Shown here piece by piece: positions 35,131 through 47,990 of a stretch of DNA of 64,000 nucleotides; position 1 is the stretch's first letter; each line of letters starts with the position of its first letter. Source of the DNA: Lagenorhynchus albirostris (taxonomy: Eukaryota > Chordata > Mammalia > Artiodactyla > Delphinidae); NCBI RefSeq assembly GCF_949774975.1, contig NC_083105.1, forward strand, positions 70,324,924-70,388,923, in the 5' to 3' direction. The notes beneath the pieces were generated by a model, which worked only from the letters and a program-made list of their open reading frames with translations, was not told the DNA's origin and did not search any database. The translations under genes were made by a program, and so were the position numbers.

Positions 35131-35154
35131 GTTCAGCCAAAATAGCTAGCTCAA

Positions 35155-35337
35155 GGACTTCCCTGGTGGCACAGTGGTTAAGAATCCACCTGCCAAAGCT
35201 GGTGACAAGGGTTAAAGCCCTGGTCCGGGAAGATCCCACATGCTGCGGAGCAACTAAACCCGAGCGCCACAATTAGCCTGCGCTCTAGAGCCTGCGAGCC
35301 ACAACTATGGACCCACGTGCTACAAATACTGAAGCCC
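35155..35337 (+). mobile_element. CHR SINE, 3'-truncated and tailless, with TSD
   Basis: The head GGACTTCCCTGGTGGCACAG and long-form body are present, but the copy stops at ~35337 (ATACTGAAGCCC), well short of the GCCAAAAATAAA tail. No A-tail is present. AAAATAGCTAG occurs on the left (35139-35149) and right (35341-35351), so this looks like a complete insertion of a shortened copy, not a later deletion. Confidence 0.88.
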
Positions 35338-35351
35338 AACAAAATAGCTAG

Positions 35352-36050
35352 TTCTGAGGATTGGCCACAGATAACTACCACCCAACCAACTCACAAAGAA
35401 ACTTTCAAGCTACTCACACTCAGCATCCTCACACATGAGGTGCTTTAGGCCTGAGTCCTGGACTCCTCTTGTGCCCATTCTGTTTTCTTCTGCGTCACTT
35501 CCATGATGCCTGTTCTGTAACCATCTCACAGCTGCCCATGCTCAGTTACCTTTTGCCACACTGTCTTCTTCTGGACACCAACTTCTGGGCGTGGAAGTTG
35601 GTGTTATCCTTTCCTATGCTCCCGTCCTTCATTCTTGCATCTATGTGCTTGTATCATTTGTAAGTGTTTTGTCATCATTGCCTTATTTTCCTGTCCTGCC
35701 CTTGGCTTTAATCACTCCCCAGGCCTAGTAACTTTATGGTTGCCATCTGAGTTCTGAACCAAACAGGGTCCTGATGTTGGTTTATTTGTGATTGGATTTT
35801 TCAGCTTGTACCCCCTGCAGCAGCATCAAGTGAAATGTACAGACTCAGATGCATAACCTTTCTTTAAAATTTAGGATTCTCAAATACAACCTCCAGACCT
35901 GATGATCTTCTAGGACCCGATGAGCCTTGAGTAAACTGAGGGCCTGAACATGCACCACTAACGGCCAAATCTTGGTACACCTGTAGGCCCTCCCCTGAGA
36001 AGTTCACTCACCTTCTAGTCCAGTCTGTTTGGAAAGCCAGCTGGTAGAAT
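35352..36050. other. No gene seen
   Basis: Unassigned. The ORF at 35469-35663 has no recognisable motif. Confidence 0.35.
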
Positions 36051-36153
36051 TCTCTTCCTTTCCCCACCTTCCTCTCTCCCTCTCCCCCTCCTTCCCTCCA
36101 TCCCTCTCTTCCTCTCTCCTCCCTTTTCTTCTTCCTTCTCTTTCTCTGTTCCT
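36051..36153. repeat. CT-rich polypyrimidine tract
   Basis: About 100 bases almost entirely C and T on the + strand (CTCCCTCTCCCCCTCCTTCC and similar). Low-complexity DNA. Confidence 0.85.
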
Positions 36154-36624
36154 CAGCTATTAATTAAAATAACAACAATTTCACAGCTAATCACAGGCTG
36201 TTTCACAGCAATACTTGCACTGTTGTTTTACCTCACACGAACTTAATTTATATAGTGCAATAGAATATGTATAGCTCCTACTATATTCCAGAAAATAGTT
36301 TGGATATTAACAGGTGATTTGAAAACAATACTCAAAGTTATTTAATTTTATACATGTTTAGCTTTCCTACTATTTTAAAAAAGTTCTTCAAGGGCAATGT
36401 ACTTATGCAACTGTCTCTCACAATACAATGCATTCTACAAAGTAGGTATTGAGTAAATACTTTTTGATTAATAATCCATATAACTATGAGATGGGTTGTT
36501 TTCATTTTTATCCTGAATGCCAGTGTTATTTACACGCTTCCCAAATAATATACATCATAGGAGGCTAAAAACATCCTCCTAATTTTAAGGGCATTTGTTC
36601 ACATGATAACAAAACATTTGTCTG
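36154..36624. other. No gene seen
   Basis: AT-rich unassigned sequence. Confidence 0.35.
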
Positions 36625-37150
36625 GCATGTTAGTTTCCTTTTGCTGCTGTAAGAGATTACCACAAATTTAGGGGCTTAAAACAACACAAATTTATTATCT
36701 TACAGTTTGGGAGGTCAGAAGTCTGAAATCAGTTTCACTGGGCTGAAGTCAAGATGTTGGCAGGGCTGGCTCTTTCTGGAAGCTACGAGGGGAGAATCCA
36801 TTTTCTTGCCTTTTTCAGCTTCGTGGCTAACTACATTCCTTGTCTTGTGGTCCCTTCCTCCATCTTCAACATGCTTTCTGCCAGTCTCTGCTGCCGGCAT
36901 CACATCACCTACATCACCTGCTCCTTTTTGGTCATAGTATCTCCCTCTGCCTCTCTCTCGTGAGGACCCGTGTGATTACATCACTCGGCTCAACAAGATA
37001 GTCTAGGATACTGTCTCTATCTCAAGATCCTTAATTTACTCACATATGCAAAAATTGTTTTTCCATATAAGGAAACATCTTCACAGAGTCTGGGGATGAG
37101 AATGCGAACAACTTGCAGGTAGGTGGGCATTATTTTTCTTACTACACCTG
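36625..37150. mobile_element. Ancient mammalian interspersed repeat, unnamed
   Basis: TGTTAGTTTCCTTTTGCTGC TGTAAGAGATTACCAC (~36628), TTAGGGGCTTAAAACAACAC AAATTTATTATC (~36669), AGTTTGGGAGGTCAGAAGTC (~36703) and GGGGAGAATCCATTTTCTTG CC (~36790) belong to a very common old mammalian repeat with LTR-like length. I cannot name the family with confidence. The three short ORFs over it are chance. Confidence 0.6.
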
Positions 37151-40100
37151 GCTAATGTTAATTCAAACAAAAAGTCAAAATGAAGGAAAAGTTACTTGAG
37201 ATGCAGAATCACTCAATTGTGCAGTATTCTGAAGGTTAAATGAATTCACAGATGAAGAAATGTGGGGAAACCATGAGGGTTGCAGAGTGTTCATCTGTTA
37301 GGCAGTGAGTGGAGCTTGGCGATGTATGATGATTAATTACCATCCACATAGGCTGCCCCAGGTGTAAGCAGCTCATAAAGCCAGAGATGGCATCAATGGT
37401 TTATTAGTTCCCATGATGGAGACATCTTAAATGGATGTGGTCTAATTGTCCATTTTTCATCTTTTTGAGTTTAACAAGGGTGGGTGTTCGCATGTATGTG
37501 TGGCAAACCTCTCTTTATTCAAATTTTTTTTCTTAAAAAGTTGTGTGCACATTAATTTTTTACATAAAAAATACTTGAATGGACTTTCTTTACCCTCACT
37601 CTTTACCAAGAACCTTAAAGCAAAATTTTCTAAAATGTCTATTATCAAGATTAGTTAAGGAGGGCTTATCTAAGTGCTCTGAAAGGTAAGTTAGGAAAAA
37701 TCTATGTCTTTATTTAGATTAGAAGCTATTATTTTCTAATGAGTACACCCTATGGCATCCAGGTGTTTGCAGGAGGCACTGTCCTCTGTAGCAGGACTTG
37801 TCAGGTACTGGGCTGCAGGGTACAGGAACACCCGTAATTAGGTCATTCTTGATAATTAAGCTCAATCCTCCCCCACCCGGAGGTGACACAAGTCACTATT
37901 GCCTGGAAAAGAGAAGGTTATCTAGGTTGCTTCCTGCTGTGACTAGAGGGGCTGGGCACTGAGGGAGGATGCAGGAGGACTGTACTGGGGCACAGGGCAC
38001 TAGCTTCACCCACTGTCCACGCCCAGTGCAGGTGACAGGGGCCTCAGCTGGGGAGGAAGCAGGGGTGAAGGAATTGCCCAGGTTCCCTAAAATCTCCCAA
38101 ATCTGCATTACCTTAAATTTGGGCTCTCAGTGGAATAATCCCCCAGAGTAACACCTTATTTATTCCCAGCTCGTAAACATGGATGAAAAGAAATCTCTAC
38201 ACACGGCTCAAACCCATTTCTTGTTGAGTCTCCTGTGGATGAATGATCTGTGTAGTCCTTTCTCTCCTTCTCTCCTCATTGCTCTGTCAGAAAGCTTATT
38301 AACGTATGTATATTCCTGGCTTTTCTCCTGTATGAATGATTCAGAAACAAATTGAAATGTCAAGTTCTCTATGGCTTCCTGGTGATATTGAAATCTACCA
38401 GTTCCTATTAAATTTCTATCATCTAGTATTATTCAGGGACAAAAGATCAATTAATCCCTGTTCTTCTCCTCCTGAAAAACACTGGTCACATGAAACCCTG
38501 CTATGTGAGCTCTTTAATCAACGGAGTCAACGAAGCACCGGAACGTGGGGGAAAATGGGACCCAGGCACAGAAACAGGGGCCATGCCTCTTTATTAACTC
38601 TGCATATTATATGAAGAAGGGAAGTTCAGAAGATTTGATTGATAATCACTCAAGTATGCCTTTTCATAAGGAAGAAAAAGTTACTTCCAGATTTGAGTGA
38701 ACAGCTTTGGAAAAAATATATGACTTTATTTTACTCTTTTATAGAAAGAGTAACCACTCCTTTTATGGCAGAACTAATATAAAAGAAAAAGATTTTTTCA
38801 TCATTACTTCCAACTACTCCCTTGGCACTTTTACAAGGAGAGCTGGGCAGTTATTGTTTCTGTCTCAAGATAAAAGTAACGAGAAGTATCAATAAAAAAG
38901 TAATTATCATAATAATAATTATAAAAACCCAAGCCAAAATAATAACAATGGAAGTAATAATCATAAAAAACATTATTACATCTTCCCCCTTTAGTTCTTT
39001 CACCCACTGAATCTTTTTAATGTGTAGGAGCTGTGGGTTTTCATCCATTCTGCCTTAAGCAGTAATTGCATTTGATTCAGCCTGCACAATTTTACCCATA
39101 ATATTAGAAGTAAAAGAGAGTCGTGCAGTGTGCTTATTATTGGTTATTATTAAAGATGGGGATCAGTGCCTTATCATGGGGAGCCATCAGGCTGTCACAA
39201 ACAACTTCCTTTCACTCACTTTCACACCGCTGTGATATTCAATCCAACCCTGATTTCAACTGGGCTGTTTTAACTGAGAAAACCACTTATTGGTTTCTAC
39301 TTCTTAGGATCTGATTTTGCCTTCTTTTGTGACTTATTCTGTTAGTTTTACCGCCTGTATGCGGTAAATGTCATAATCAGAATAGAAACTATGTTGCATC
39401 CAGACAGAAATGTATCTTTGTAATAGATATCAATAATTTTCCTTCTCTGGATTGGCTCTGGTTTGTAAAGTTGTCTGTCCCCTGGAACACAAACCTTGTG
39501 GCCCTTGCAGATTGCATTGGGGGTAGGCATCTGACAGAAGTGCTGCCAATCGCTTTCTCCATGGATTTTCATGTGGTAACCAAGGACAGCGACCCCTCTC
39601 TGGCTGTGAGAGCCACAGGAGTTCAGAGGATCACCTTCTCTACAATGTGGAAGAAACTGGTTTCCAGGAAAGAATGAAGCAGATATGAAAGACAAGGCGA
39701 GTCCAGACAGCATGAAACCTGTCTCTGCAGCCCAGATTTACCCTGCTCCTTTCCTGCATTCGTGTGAAGTTCCCTCATATACTCTCAACAAACTCCCCTT
39801 TTCCCTAGTTAGTTTGATTTGGGTTTTTGTCCTTTGTAAAATGATGAATCTTGGTGAATTGAGTCTTATTCAGGTAGTGGGTCTTAGTGTCATAGGAACG
39901 TGACGCATTCAGTGGCCAAAACAACACTGGTGCAGTGGTGGCAGTAGTGTTTTCTTTATAAGGAAGAACTAAAACCTGTGAATGTTTTCCTACTTTAGTA
40001 GATTAGTGAACTGTCGAGGTTATATTTATGATTAACCACCATGTATACTTTCTTACATTCGAACATGTTTTCTTGAGTGGGAGAGAAGGGGTGATGTGTG

Positions 40101-40548
40101 GGTGCTCGGAGTTGTGTGGACTCTGGATGTATCCCGTGTTAGCATCAGGAAGATGTGGCCTTGAAAGAGAGTTTGATAACATGGCCTAAAGCTTGCTGAG
40201 TATTGTAGGCTCTTCCAGGTCCCAGAGCTTTTGTCCCATTTATCCACGGGATCCACCTGGTTCAGACATCCATCTTCAGAGCATTATGAAGTGATTTTTA
40301 AGCTCTGCTTTTCATAAAGCCAACAATATGTAATGAAATGTTTTAGGGGGAGTTTCTCCTCGAATACAAGTGTCTTCATTTTGGGGACTCAAGACATACC
40401 TAGATTTGTTTAATGGACTAGGAGTGTTTGCAACAGAAGCTGAGATTATCCTAAGGAAACAAACAGTCTAGCTGGGCCCAATAACAAAATGTCAGTCTGA
40501 GGGGAGGGGCTGAGCCCCATGCAGTGTGGTGATCTAGTTCCCAGTGCT
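37151..40548. other. Longest repeat-poor stretch, no gene seen
   Basis: About 3.4 kb with no SINE, LINE or LTR that I recognise. It contains an AT/ATA-rich patch (~38880-38975) and several 60-121-codon ORFs without motifs, some overlapping on opposite strands (39348-39713 minus, 39471-39677 plus). I favour unique non-coding DNA. Its freedom from young SINEs may be chance or constraint. Confidence 0.4.
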
Positions 40549-40898
40549 GGGACTTCCCTGGTGGCGCAGTAGTTGAGAATCTGCCTGCCAATGCAGGGGA
40601 AATGGGTTTGATCCCTGGTCCAGGAAGATCCCACATGCAGCAGAGCAACTAAGTCCATGTGCCACAGCTACTAAGCCTGTGCTCTAGAGCCCACACATCA
40701 CAACTACTGAGCCCGTGTGCCACAACTAATGAAGCCCACGTGCCTAGAGCCCGTGCTCTGCAGCAAGAGAAGCCACCGCAGTGAGACACCCACACACCAC
40801 AATGAAGAGTAACCTCGGCTCGCTGCAACTAGAGAAAGCCCACACGCAGCAACAAAGACCTGATGCAGCCATAAATAAATTTATTAAAAAAATAAATG
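40549..40898 (+). mobile_element. CHR SINE, long form
   Basis: Head GGGACTTCCCTGGTGGCGCA at 40549, tRNA-like part, repeated CACAACTACTGAGCC-type units, AGAGAAAGCCCACACGCAGC AACAAAGACC, and tail GCAGCCATAAATAAATTTAT TAAAAAAATAAA. No clear TSD seen. Reverse-strand ORFs are read-through. Confidence 0.94.
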
Positions 40899-41769
40899 AA
40901 GAGTTATAATGTTTATTAGCCCAGTGTCTCAGGGATGATGGGATCAGTACATGGCAGAAAATGCCAAATATCCTCTGAGGATTATAGGAATAGCTGGGAA
41001 AGATCTTGGGGAGGTTCAGAGGTCTTGCAAAGTGGGTGGGTCAACACCCAGGAAGGGGAAAGTAGCTAATATTTATTGTGTGCTTGTTATTCACGTGATT
41101 TATATGCTTAATAACTTCCTATCCTGCAACATGCAAATTCAGATATTATGGGGTTTATGTTTCTCTCCTGTCCTCTGCTCAGCCCATGTTCTCAATAAAA
41201 AGGATGGGGTAGAGTTCTCCTCTTCAAAGAGAGGGGGAAAATGGAAGAGAGGGTCATGCTAAGTTAGGAAACTGAAGGCAACCTTGGCTCAGGAAGCAAG
41301 AAGGTAGAGACCCAAGACTTTTCCAACCTAGCTTCTCCGTGGGTGACAAAATGGGCACCAACTAACTCTTTGTGTTGGAAGTCCTGGCTATCCATATAAT
41401 CCAGAATTATTATACTATAATTATATTATGTTATAATTGGATCCCATTATATTCAAACCAAACCCTACATTTGCCAGGACTGGGATGGATTTGAATTGTT
41501 TAGTTGGACTCCTAGAGCCCCCAGGTGGTGAGTTGCACAGGACTGCCTTGCCATTTGATTAACCTTTCAATGTGACTTATATTTATACCTAGTCGAATTT
41601 GGGGACCCCTATTTATTACATTATGATGGAGTTTTAATCTCGTCTATAGTTATCTGAAGTAGATACTGCTTTTATTCCCAATTTATCAGCATGAAATTCT
41701 AAGATTAGTTAGTCTACTGAAAATCATGCAGCTAGTGAATGTGAAATTAGGCAGTCTCAATCCATAACT
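40899..41769. other. No gene; possible MIR remnants
   Basis: Bases ~41070-41140 (CTAATATTTATTGTGTGCTT G) and ~41640-41755 (CATGCAGCTAGTGAATGTG) hint at decayed antisense MIR. The 103-codon ORF at 40951-41262 lacks motifs. Confidence 0.4.
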
Positions 41770-43050
41770 TACTCTAAAAAAACTCTTTACTAATGTGTAA
41801 TATACATACAGAAAAGTGCTCATATTTTAAGTGTACAAATTAACATTTACAGACCACACATGCATGTGTAATCAGTACTTAGAGGAAGAAACAGATCACG
41901 ACCAGTGTCCCAGAGCCCTCAGGTCTCTTTCCAGTTGCTATTGACTTCCAATTGCATAGAGTAGCTTTAACTGTTTTTGTACCCTTTATAAGTGAAATTG
42001 TACAGTATTCTCTTTTATGTCTGGCTTTTTATTTTTACACAACACTATGTTTGCCAGTTTTATCTATGTTTTTGCATGCTAGTTCATTCCTATTGCTGTA
42101 TAGTATTTGATTCATTGTACTATTGGTAGGCATTTGGGTAGTTTTCAGTTTTGACTATTGACGATAGTACTGCTATAAATATCCTAGTACATGTCTTTAG
42201 GTAAATCTATTTATACATTTCTATTGGTATTTACCTAGGAGTGGAACTGCTGTGTCACAGAGTAGATGTATGTTCATCTTTAGCAGGTACTGTCAAATAG
42301 TTTTCCAAGTGGTTGAACCAGTTTGCTTTTGCACCAGCAGCATGTGAGAGTTAGGGTTGCTTCATATTCTTGTCAGCACTTGTTATTTCCTATCTTTCTC
42401 ATTTTAACCATTTTGGCAGGATTGGAGCAGTATCATGCTGTGGGTCGTTTTAATTCTCTTTACCCTGTACATTTTCATGTTTATTGGTTATTTGTTTAGC
42501 ATCTTTTGTGAAAAGTATGCTCAAGACTTTTGCGCATTTTCCTACTGTGTTATATGTCTTTTTATTACCACCGTACTGGAGTTCCTTCTATACTCTTGAT
42601 ACGAATACTTAGTTGGATATGTGTTGTGATATGTCCTCCATTTTTTGGATTGCCTTTAATTTTCTTATGTTCCTATGAAGACTATGGTGTCTTTATGATG
42701 TTTCTTATGATGTTCTATGAAGACATCATGAAGAACAGTGACAGTCTTAACCTTAACATAGTTCAGTTTGTCAATTATTTTCTTTCGTGGCTAGTGTTTG
42801 TACATTCTCTTTCAGAAATCTTTGCCTACCCTAAGATCATGAATGTGTTTTCTTATGTTTATTGCTTACCTTTCACATTTTGATCTGTAATTTATCTGGA
42901 CTTCATTTAAATGTATGGTGTGAGGTTGGGGGTCAAGGTACATTTTTTTCCCATATGAATATCCAATTGCTCCAACACCATTAACTGAAAGGGCCTTCTT
43001 TCCCCCATAGCACTGCAGTGTTACCTTTGTCTTAAATCGGATGACCATAT
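41770..43050 (-). mobile_element. Old L1 3' region, antisense
   Basis: TTTATGTCTGGCTTTTTATT, ATTCCTATTGCTGTATAGTA TTTGATTCATTG, CTAGGAGTGGAACTGCTGTG TCACAGAG, TCATATTCTTGTCAGCACTT G are antisense 3' L1M sequence. It continues into a region with CCAATTGCTCCAACACCATT (~42962), matching an L1 ORF2 stretch further 5'. The 117-codon plus-strand ORF at 42530-42883 is an antisense shadow. Confidence 0.75.
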
Positions 43051-44653
43051 ATGTATGAGACTGTTTCTGAACTCTCTATTCTGTTTTTTGGTTAGATAGT
43101 CTGCCCATAGCCTGTTCTTTTCTACCACTATGCTGTTTATATTAACTGATTTGTACTTGCAGGTTTGTGTGACCTGGACAAATATGGGTTACATACCATA
43201 TTTTAAATATTGTCTTATAAATGGATTTACACATAACAAAGTAGAAATAATATACAGTGTAGTATATTATTATTAATTAATTTTAATATTTTTCACTGAA
43301 TAATCAGGCACATACTTTGTTACATTTGTTTAAGAGAAATATCTGTGTTCTAATTCTTCCTGAGTTTTCTCTTCTTTTTCAAGGGGTTTTTGATCATCTG
43401 TCAGTCACTTCCTCTCTTTCCATGCTGGTCCAAATTTCACTCATTCCTGGACACAGAATTCTCAGAAACTCTACATTTATTTGTTGAAAACTCACACTTT
43501 AACTATAGGGAGTTATTAATGTTATTTCTGAGTTTCTAAATTTTCCATTGTGTGGATCTATGCAACAATGAGATGCCAAAAACTGCTTCAGTGAACTTCC
43601 TGAAAAATGCCTGATGTAGGGTCTTAACACCTGAAGAGAGTTCCTTATTTTCTGTGATGTATCAGTGGGAGGGATTATATAGATAATTTTTGCTTTTGGT
43701 GGAAAGTAGAAAACTCCCAATCTGATGGTTAACTGAAAACATCTCCCCTTTTGCAGAAGTCACTGAATCACTGTTGCATTACTACAATTGCTCTCTTCTC
43801 TCCCATTCATAGCAGTCTGCAATTTACCCAACGAGCCATTTAAAACTTGCTTATTTGGGTGTTACACTTGGAAGTATATTCCATATATTATATATATAAA
43901 AAAAGAAAAAGCTGCCACTCATTAGACACATACAGTCTAAGGATAAGTAAAATTAAGAAAGTGGCAAGATGTGAGTAAACCTAAAATGAGCTTTCCCACC
44001 CCTCACTTTCTCTCTGACCATAGAGGATTTTCTTTGTTAAAGAGCATAATGAATCTATATATGGCCTCCATTCAGATTATAAATGTTAGTGAGAGAAGGA
44101 TGCTCAACACTGGAATTTAACTTGGATCCAAATTTGAAAAATAATCAATGCTTCTTCCAGGCTTAGGTATAACTAAAATGGTCATCAGATAATACAGTTT
44201 TGCTTTTGGCAAGACATTGCTATGAGTCCTGTTTTTATGAGGGGCCTCAGGTATTGATAAAATAATTGGTACCATAATGTAAAACCTGATTTCTTGTATG
44301 GGCAGGGAAATTTGTGAAATTTTGGCCAATGACATGTAAATGGAAGAGTTATATAAAATTTTCCAGAGGTGTCCTTTCAAAGGGAGGGCCAGGATCTCAG
44401 ATGTGATGGCTGGAGCTCAAGCATCTATCTTGTTACCATGAGGATGAAGCCAGATCTTGGGGACGTGGGGAGTTGGAAAGAGCCTGGGCCCTAACCAGAC
44501 CAGTTCAGGACTGCTTACTTCCAGACTATGATAAAGAAAGAAACCTCTACCTTGTTAAAGTCACTTCTTTAGGTCCTTGGTTACATGCAGCTGATTCTTA
44601 TCTTAATGGATATACTATTTTAATATGGACTTAATGTGTACTGTCTTTGGAAA
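43051..44653. other. No gene; unassigned
   Basis: AT-rich sequence with no repeat that I can name; short reverse-strand ORFs (43499-43720, 44117-44380) lack motifs. Confidence 0.35.
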
Positions 44654-44655
44654 TA

Positions 44656-44765
44656 GAGTAACTCCCTTACATACTAACGAGTTCCATTTTGAGAGCACGT
44701 TTGTAAGTGCAATTTGTGCATAAGTCCAACAAAGTTAGCCTAGGTACCCAACTAACACAATGGGC

Positions 44766-44819
<54 letters not shown>

Positions 44820-45244
44820 CACACACACACACACAGTATACATACAGTATTATACTATATACACAGTATAGTATAGTACTGTACAGTAATAGGTTTATAA
44901 TACTTTTCACACAAATAATACATAAAAAACAAACACAAAATTAAATAAAACATTTTTAATCTTAGAGTACAGTACCTTGGAAAGTACAGTAGTACAGTAC
45001 AACAGTTGGCATCCAGGGGCTGGCACTGAGTGAACAGGCAAGAAGAGTTACTGACTGGAGGAGGGAGAGGAGGTGGGAGATGGTAGAGCTGAAGGATCGT
45101 CAGCAATAGGAAATGGAGGGCAAGCTACAATTTCACTCACGCCTGACGTTGATGGCACAGGTTCTGATTCCTTGCTGGAACCAGAGGCATGTTCGCATCT
45201 TTGAAAGTTCTCAACTTGAAGGTTCATATGTAGGGGACTTACTG
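44656..45244. mobile_element. Tigger-like DNA transposon (MITE), with an internal TA/CA expansion
   Basis: Terminal inverted repeats: left GAGTAACTCCCTTACATACT, right end (reverse complement) CAGTAAGTCCCCTACATATG. TA flanks both sides (44654-44655 and 45245-45246). The element is 589 bp and has no transposase ORF. Inside, a (TA)n(CA)n microsatellite occupies ~44766-44835. Many CAGTA/TACTG-type motifs (GTACAGTACC, AGTACAGTAG) follow. The family name is by resemblance only. Confidence 0.75.
44766..44835. repeat. (TA)n/(CA)n microsatellite
   Basis: About 55 bp of TA dinucleotides with CA/GT interruptions running into (AC)9, inside the Tigger-like element. Confidence 0.95.
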
Positions 45245-45246
45245 TA

Positions 45247-46169
45247 ATTTTTTTCTTTAAAAGGAGTGAGTGTGTGTCTGTGTGTGTGCATGCTTGGTCC
45301 GATATGTACCACTATAAGACTACAGGGAGAAGGGGATGAATATAAACATAATTCACTGGCAGAGAGATCTTGAATGGTACAAGACTTAAGGTAACAAAGC
45401 CAATTTGGACTGTTTAGTTGGAGCCTTTCATGATGTTATTCTCAATTAATTAATTTAAGCTTGAGGAAAGATATTACTGATGGTAATTTTTTGCCTTGGA
45501 GTGCCCCCCCCCCACCCAGAGAGAGAGGACATGGCTATCCCTCCTGAGTAGATTAAATTTTCCAAATGCAGCAATGGATGGAGATTTGCACTGGAAAAAA
45601 TAAGGATGGATTTGTTTCAGACAGGAGGAGAGGAGGCTGATTCTTGAGAAGGGGCAAGTGTGTCCACTATGGCACTCAAGGAAGATTCTAAATTTTTGCC
45701 TGTTTTATTCAGCTTTTTCTTTGGATTGTGGGAATAGTGCAGTTTAAAGTTTTTACCTCTGCATTGCAATTTCTCTGGTTGTCTATAGCATCTTAGAACC
45801 TAAAACCTGTTATTGCAATGCCTCATGTTGGGGTAGTTGAAGGGAATTAAGGATTACACCACAAAGGAAAGTATAGGGTTTTCCCATTTCAGCCTCTCAG
45901 TGAGGCCAGCACTATCAAGGGTAAGAATAGTTTGGAATTCAAGGTGTAACCATGATGAAGCTGGCAGATGCCCAAGGAGGGGTTGACAGGATGAGCAGGA
46001 ACAGCTACTTAGCTGAGACTTGGGTGGGTATGAAACAAGTTCCATTTCCCCTAGATTTACCAGAGCTATAAACTTTCTTTCTCCCAATTTAAAAAAGAGT
46101 CAAATCTCTCACCCATTAAAATCTTACTGAGGTGCACTGCTTGGTACATTGTCCTTGTGTGTTTAAACT
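45247..46169. other. No gene seen
   Basis: Unassigned; includes a C13 run with one A-containing edge at ~45504. No recognisable domain. Confidence 0.35.
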
Positions 46170-47276
46170 TTAGGTCAAAGGAACACTTTGAAATATTGGA
46201 AGCAGCAAAAGCAGTTCTAAGAGGGAAGTTTATAGTGATACAAGCCTACCTTAGGAAACAAGAAAAACCTCAAACAACCTAACCTTACAACTAAAGGAAC
46301 TAGAAAAAGAACAAAAAACCCAAAGTAGTAGAAGGAAAGACATAATAAAGATCAGAGAGGAAATAAATAAAATAGAGACAAAAAAACACAACAACAGAAA
46401 AAATCAATGAAACTAAAACTTGTTTTTTTTGAAAAGGTAAACAAAATTGATAAATCTTTAGCCAGGCTCATCAAGAACAAAAGCATACCCAAATAAAAAA
46501 AAATAAGAAGTGAAAGAGGAGAAATAACAACCAGTATTACCGAGATCATAAGATAAAACTATGAACAATTTTATGCCAACACATTGGACAATCCAGAAGA
46601 AATGGAAAAATTTCTAGAAACATACAACCCGCCAAGACTGAACCAGGAAGAGATAGACAATCTAATCAGACTGATCACTAGTAGTGAAATTGAAATTGTA
46701 ATAAAAAAACTCCCAGAAAATAAAAGTCCAGGATTACACAGCTTCACAGGGGAATTCTACCAAATATATAAGGAAGAGCTACCTATCCTTATCAAAATAT
46801 TCCAAGAAATTGAAGAGGAGGGAACATTCCCAAATTCATTCTATGAGGCCACCATTACCCCGACACCAAAAACAAAGACACTACAAAAAAAGAAAACTAC
46901 AGACCAATATCTCTAATGAATATCGATGCAAAAATTCTCAACAAGTTATTAGCAAACTGAATCCAACAATGTATACAAAGGATCATACACCATGATCAAA
47001 TGGAATTTATTCCAGGAATGCAAGGATGGTTCAATATCCCAAATCAATCAATGTGATACATCATATTAACAAAAAGAAAGATAAAACTCACATGATCCTC
47101 TCAATAGAAACAGAAAAAGCACTTGACAAAAGTTCAACATTCATTCATGATAAAAATTCTCATCAAAATTGGTATAGAGGGAACATTTCTCAGCATAATA
47201 AAGACCATTCATAACAAATCCACAGCTAACATCATACTCGATGATGAAAAGCTGAAAGCTTTAAAAGCTCTAAAAT

Positions 47277-47638
47277 TGGGCTTCCTTGGTGGTCCAGTGG
47301 TTGGGAATCTGCCTGCCAGTGCAGGGGACATGGGTTCGAGACCTGGTCTGGGAAGATCCTACATGCCATGGAGCAGCTAAACCCATGTGCCACAACTACT
47401 GAGCCTGCGCTCTAGAGCCTGCGAGCCCCAACTACTGAGCCCACATGCCACGACTACTGAAGCCCACACACCTAGAGCCTGTGCTCTGCAACAAGAGAAG
47501 CCACCACAAGGAGAAGCCCGCACACCACAACAAAGAGTAGCCCCCACTTGCCACAACTAGAGAAAGCCTGTGCGCAGAAATGAAGGCACAACGTAGCCAA
47601 AAATAAAATAAAAAATAAAAATAAATAAAATTTTTAAA
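47277..47638 (+). mobile_element. CHR SINE, long form, inside L1, with TSD
   Basis: AAAAGCTCTAAAAT at 47263-47276 and 47639-47652 is a perfect 14-bp TSD made of L1 ORF2 sequence. Head TGGGCTTCCTTGGTGGTCCA, long-form body, tail GCCAAAAATAAAATAAAAAA. Confidence 0.97.
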
Positions 47639-47785
47639 AAAAGCTCTAAAATCAGGAACAAGACAAGGATGCCTGCTCTTGCCACTTCTTTTTAACATAG
47701 TATTGGAAGTCCTAGCCACAGCAATCAGAAATAGAAACAAAAACCATCCAAATCGAAAAGGGAGTATTAAAACTCTCATTATTTG

Positions 47786-47990
47786 CTTTTTTCTTTTTGC
47801 GGTACACGGGCCTCTCACTGCTGTGGCCTCTCCCCTTGCAGAGCACATGCTCCGGATGCGCAGGCTCAGTGGCCATGGCTCACGGGCCCAGCCGCTCCGC
47901 GGCATGTGGGATCTTCCCGGACCGGGGCACGAACCTGCGTCCCCTGCATCGGCAGGCAGACTCTCAACCACTGCGCCACCAGGGAAGTCC
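47786..47990 (-). mobile_element. CHR SINE, short form
   Basis: Near-consensus reverse-strand copy, head CCAGGGAAGTCC at 47979-47990, short impure A-tail (read as CTTTTTTCTTTTT) at the left. It lies at the 3' side of the retroposed transcript, in the same orientation. ORFs up to 179 codons over this region are SINE and L1 read-through. Confidence 0.95.

Noticed and set aside
39348..39713. 121-codon reverse ORF overlapped by a plus-strand ORF
   Set aside because: No domain, no splice-site-bounded exon pattern that I can defend, and the opposite strand is open as well, as happens by chance.
42530..42883. 117-codon hydrophobic ORF resembling a membrane protein
   Set aside because: Antisense of an old L1; the hydrophobic look comes from reverse-complemented A-rich ORF2 sequence.
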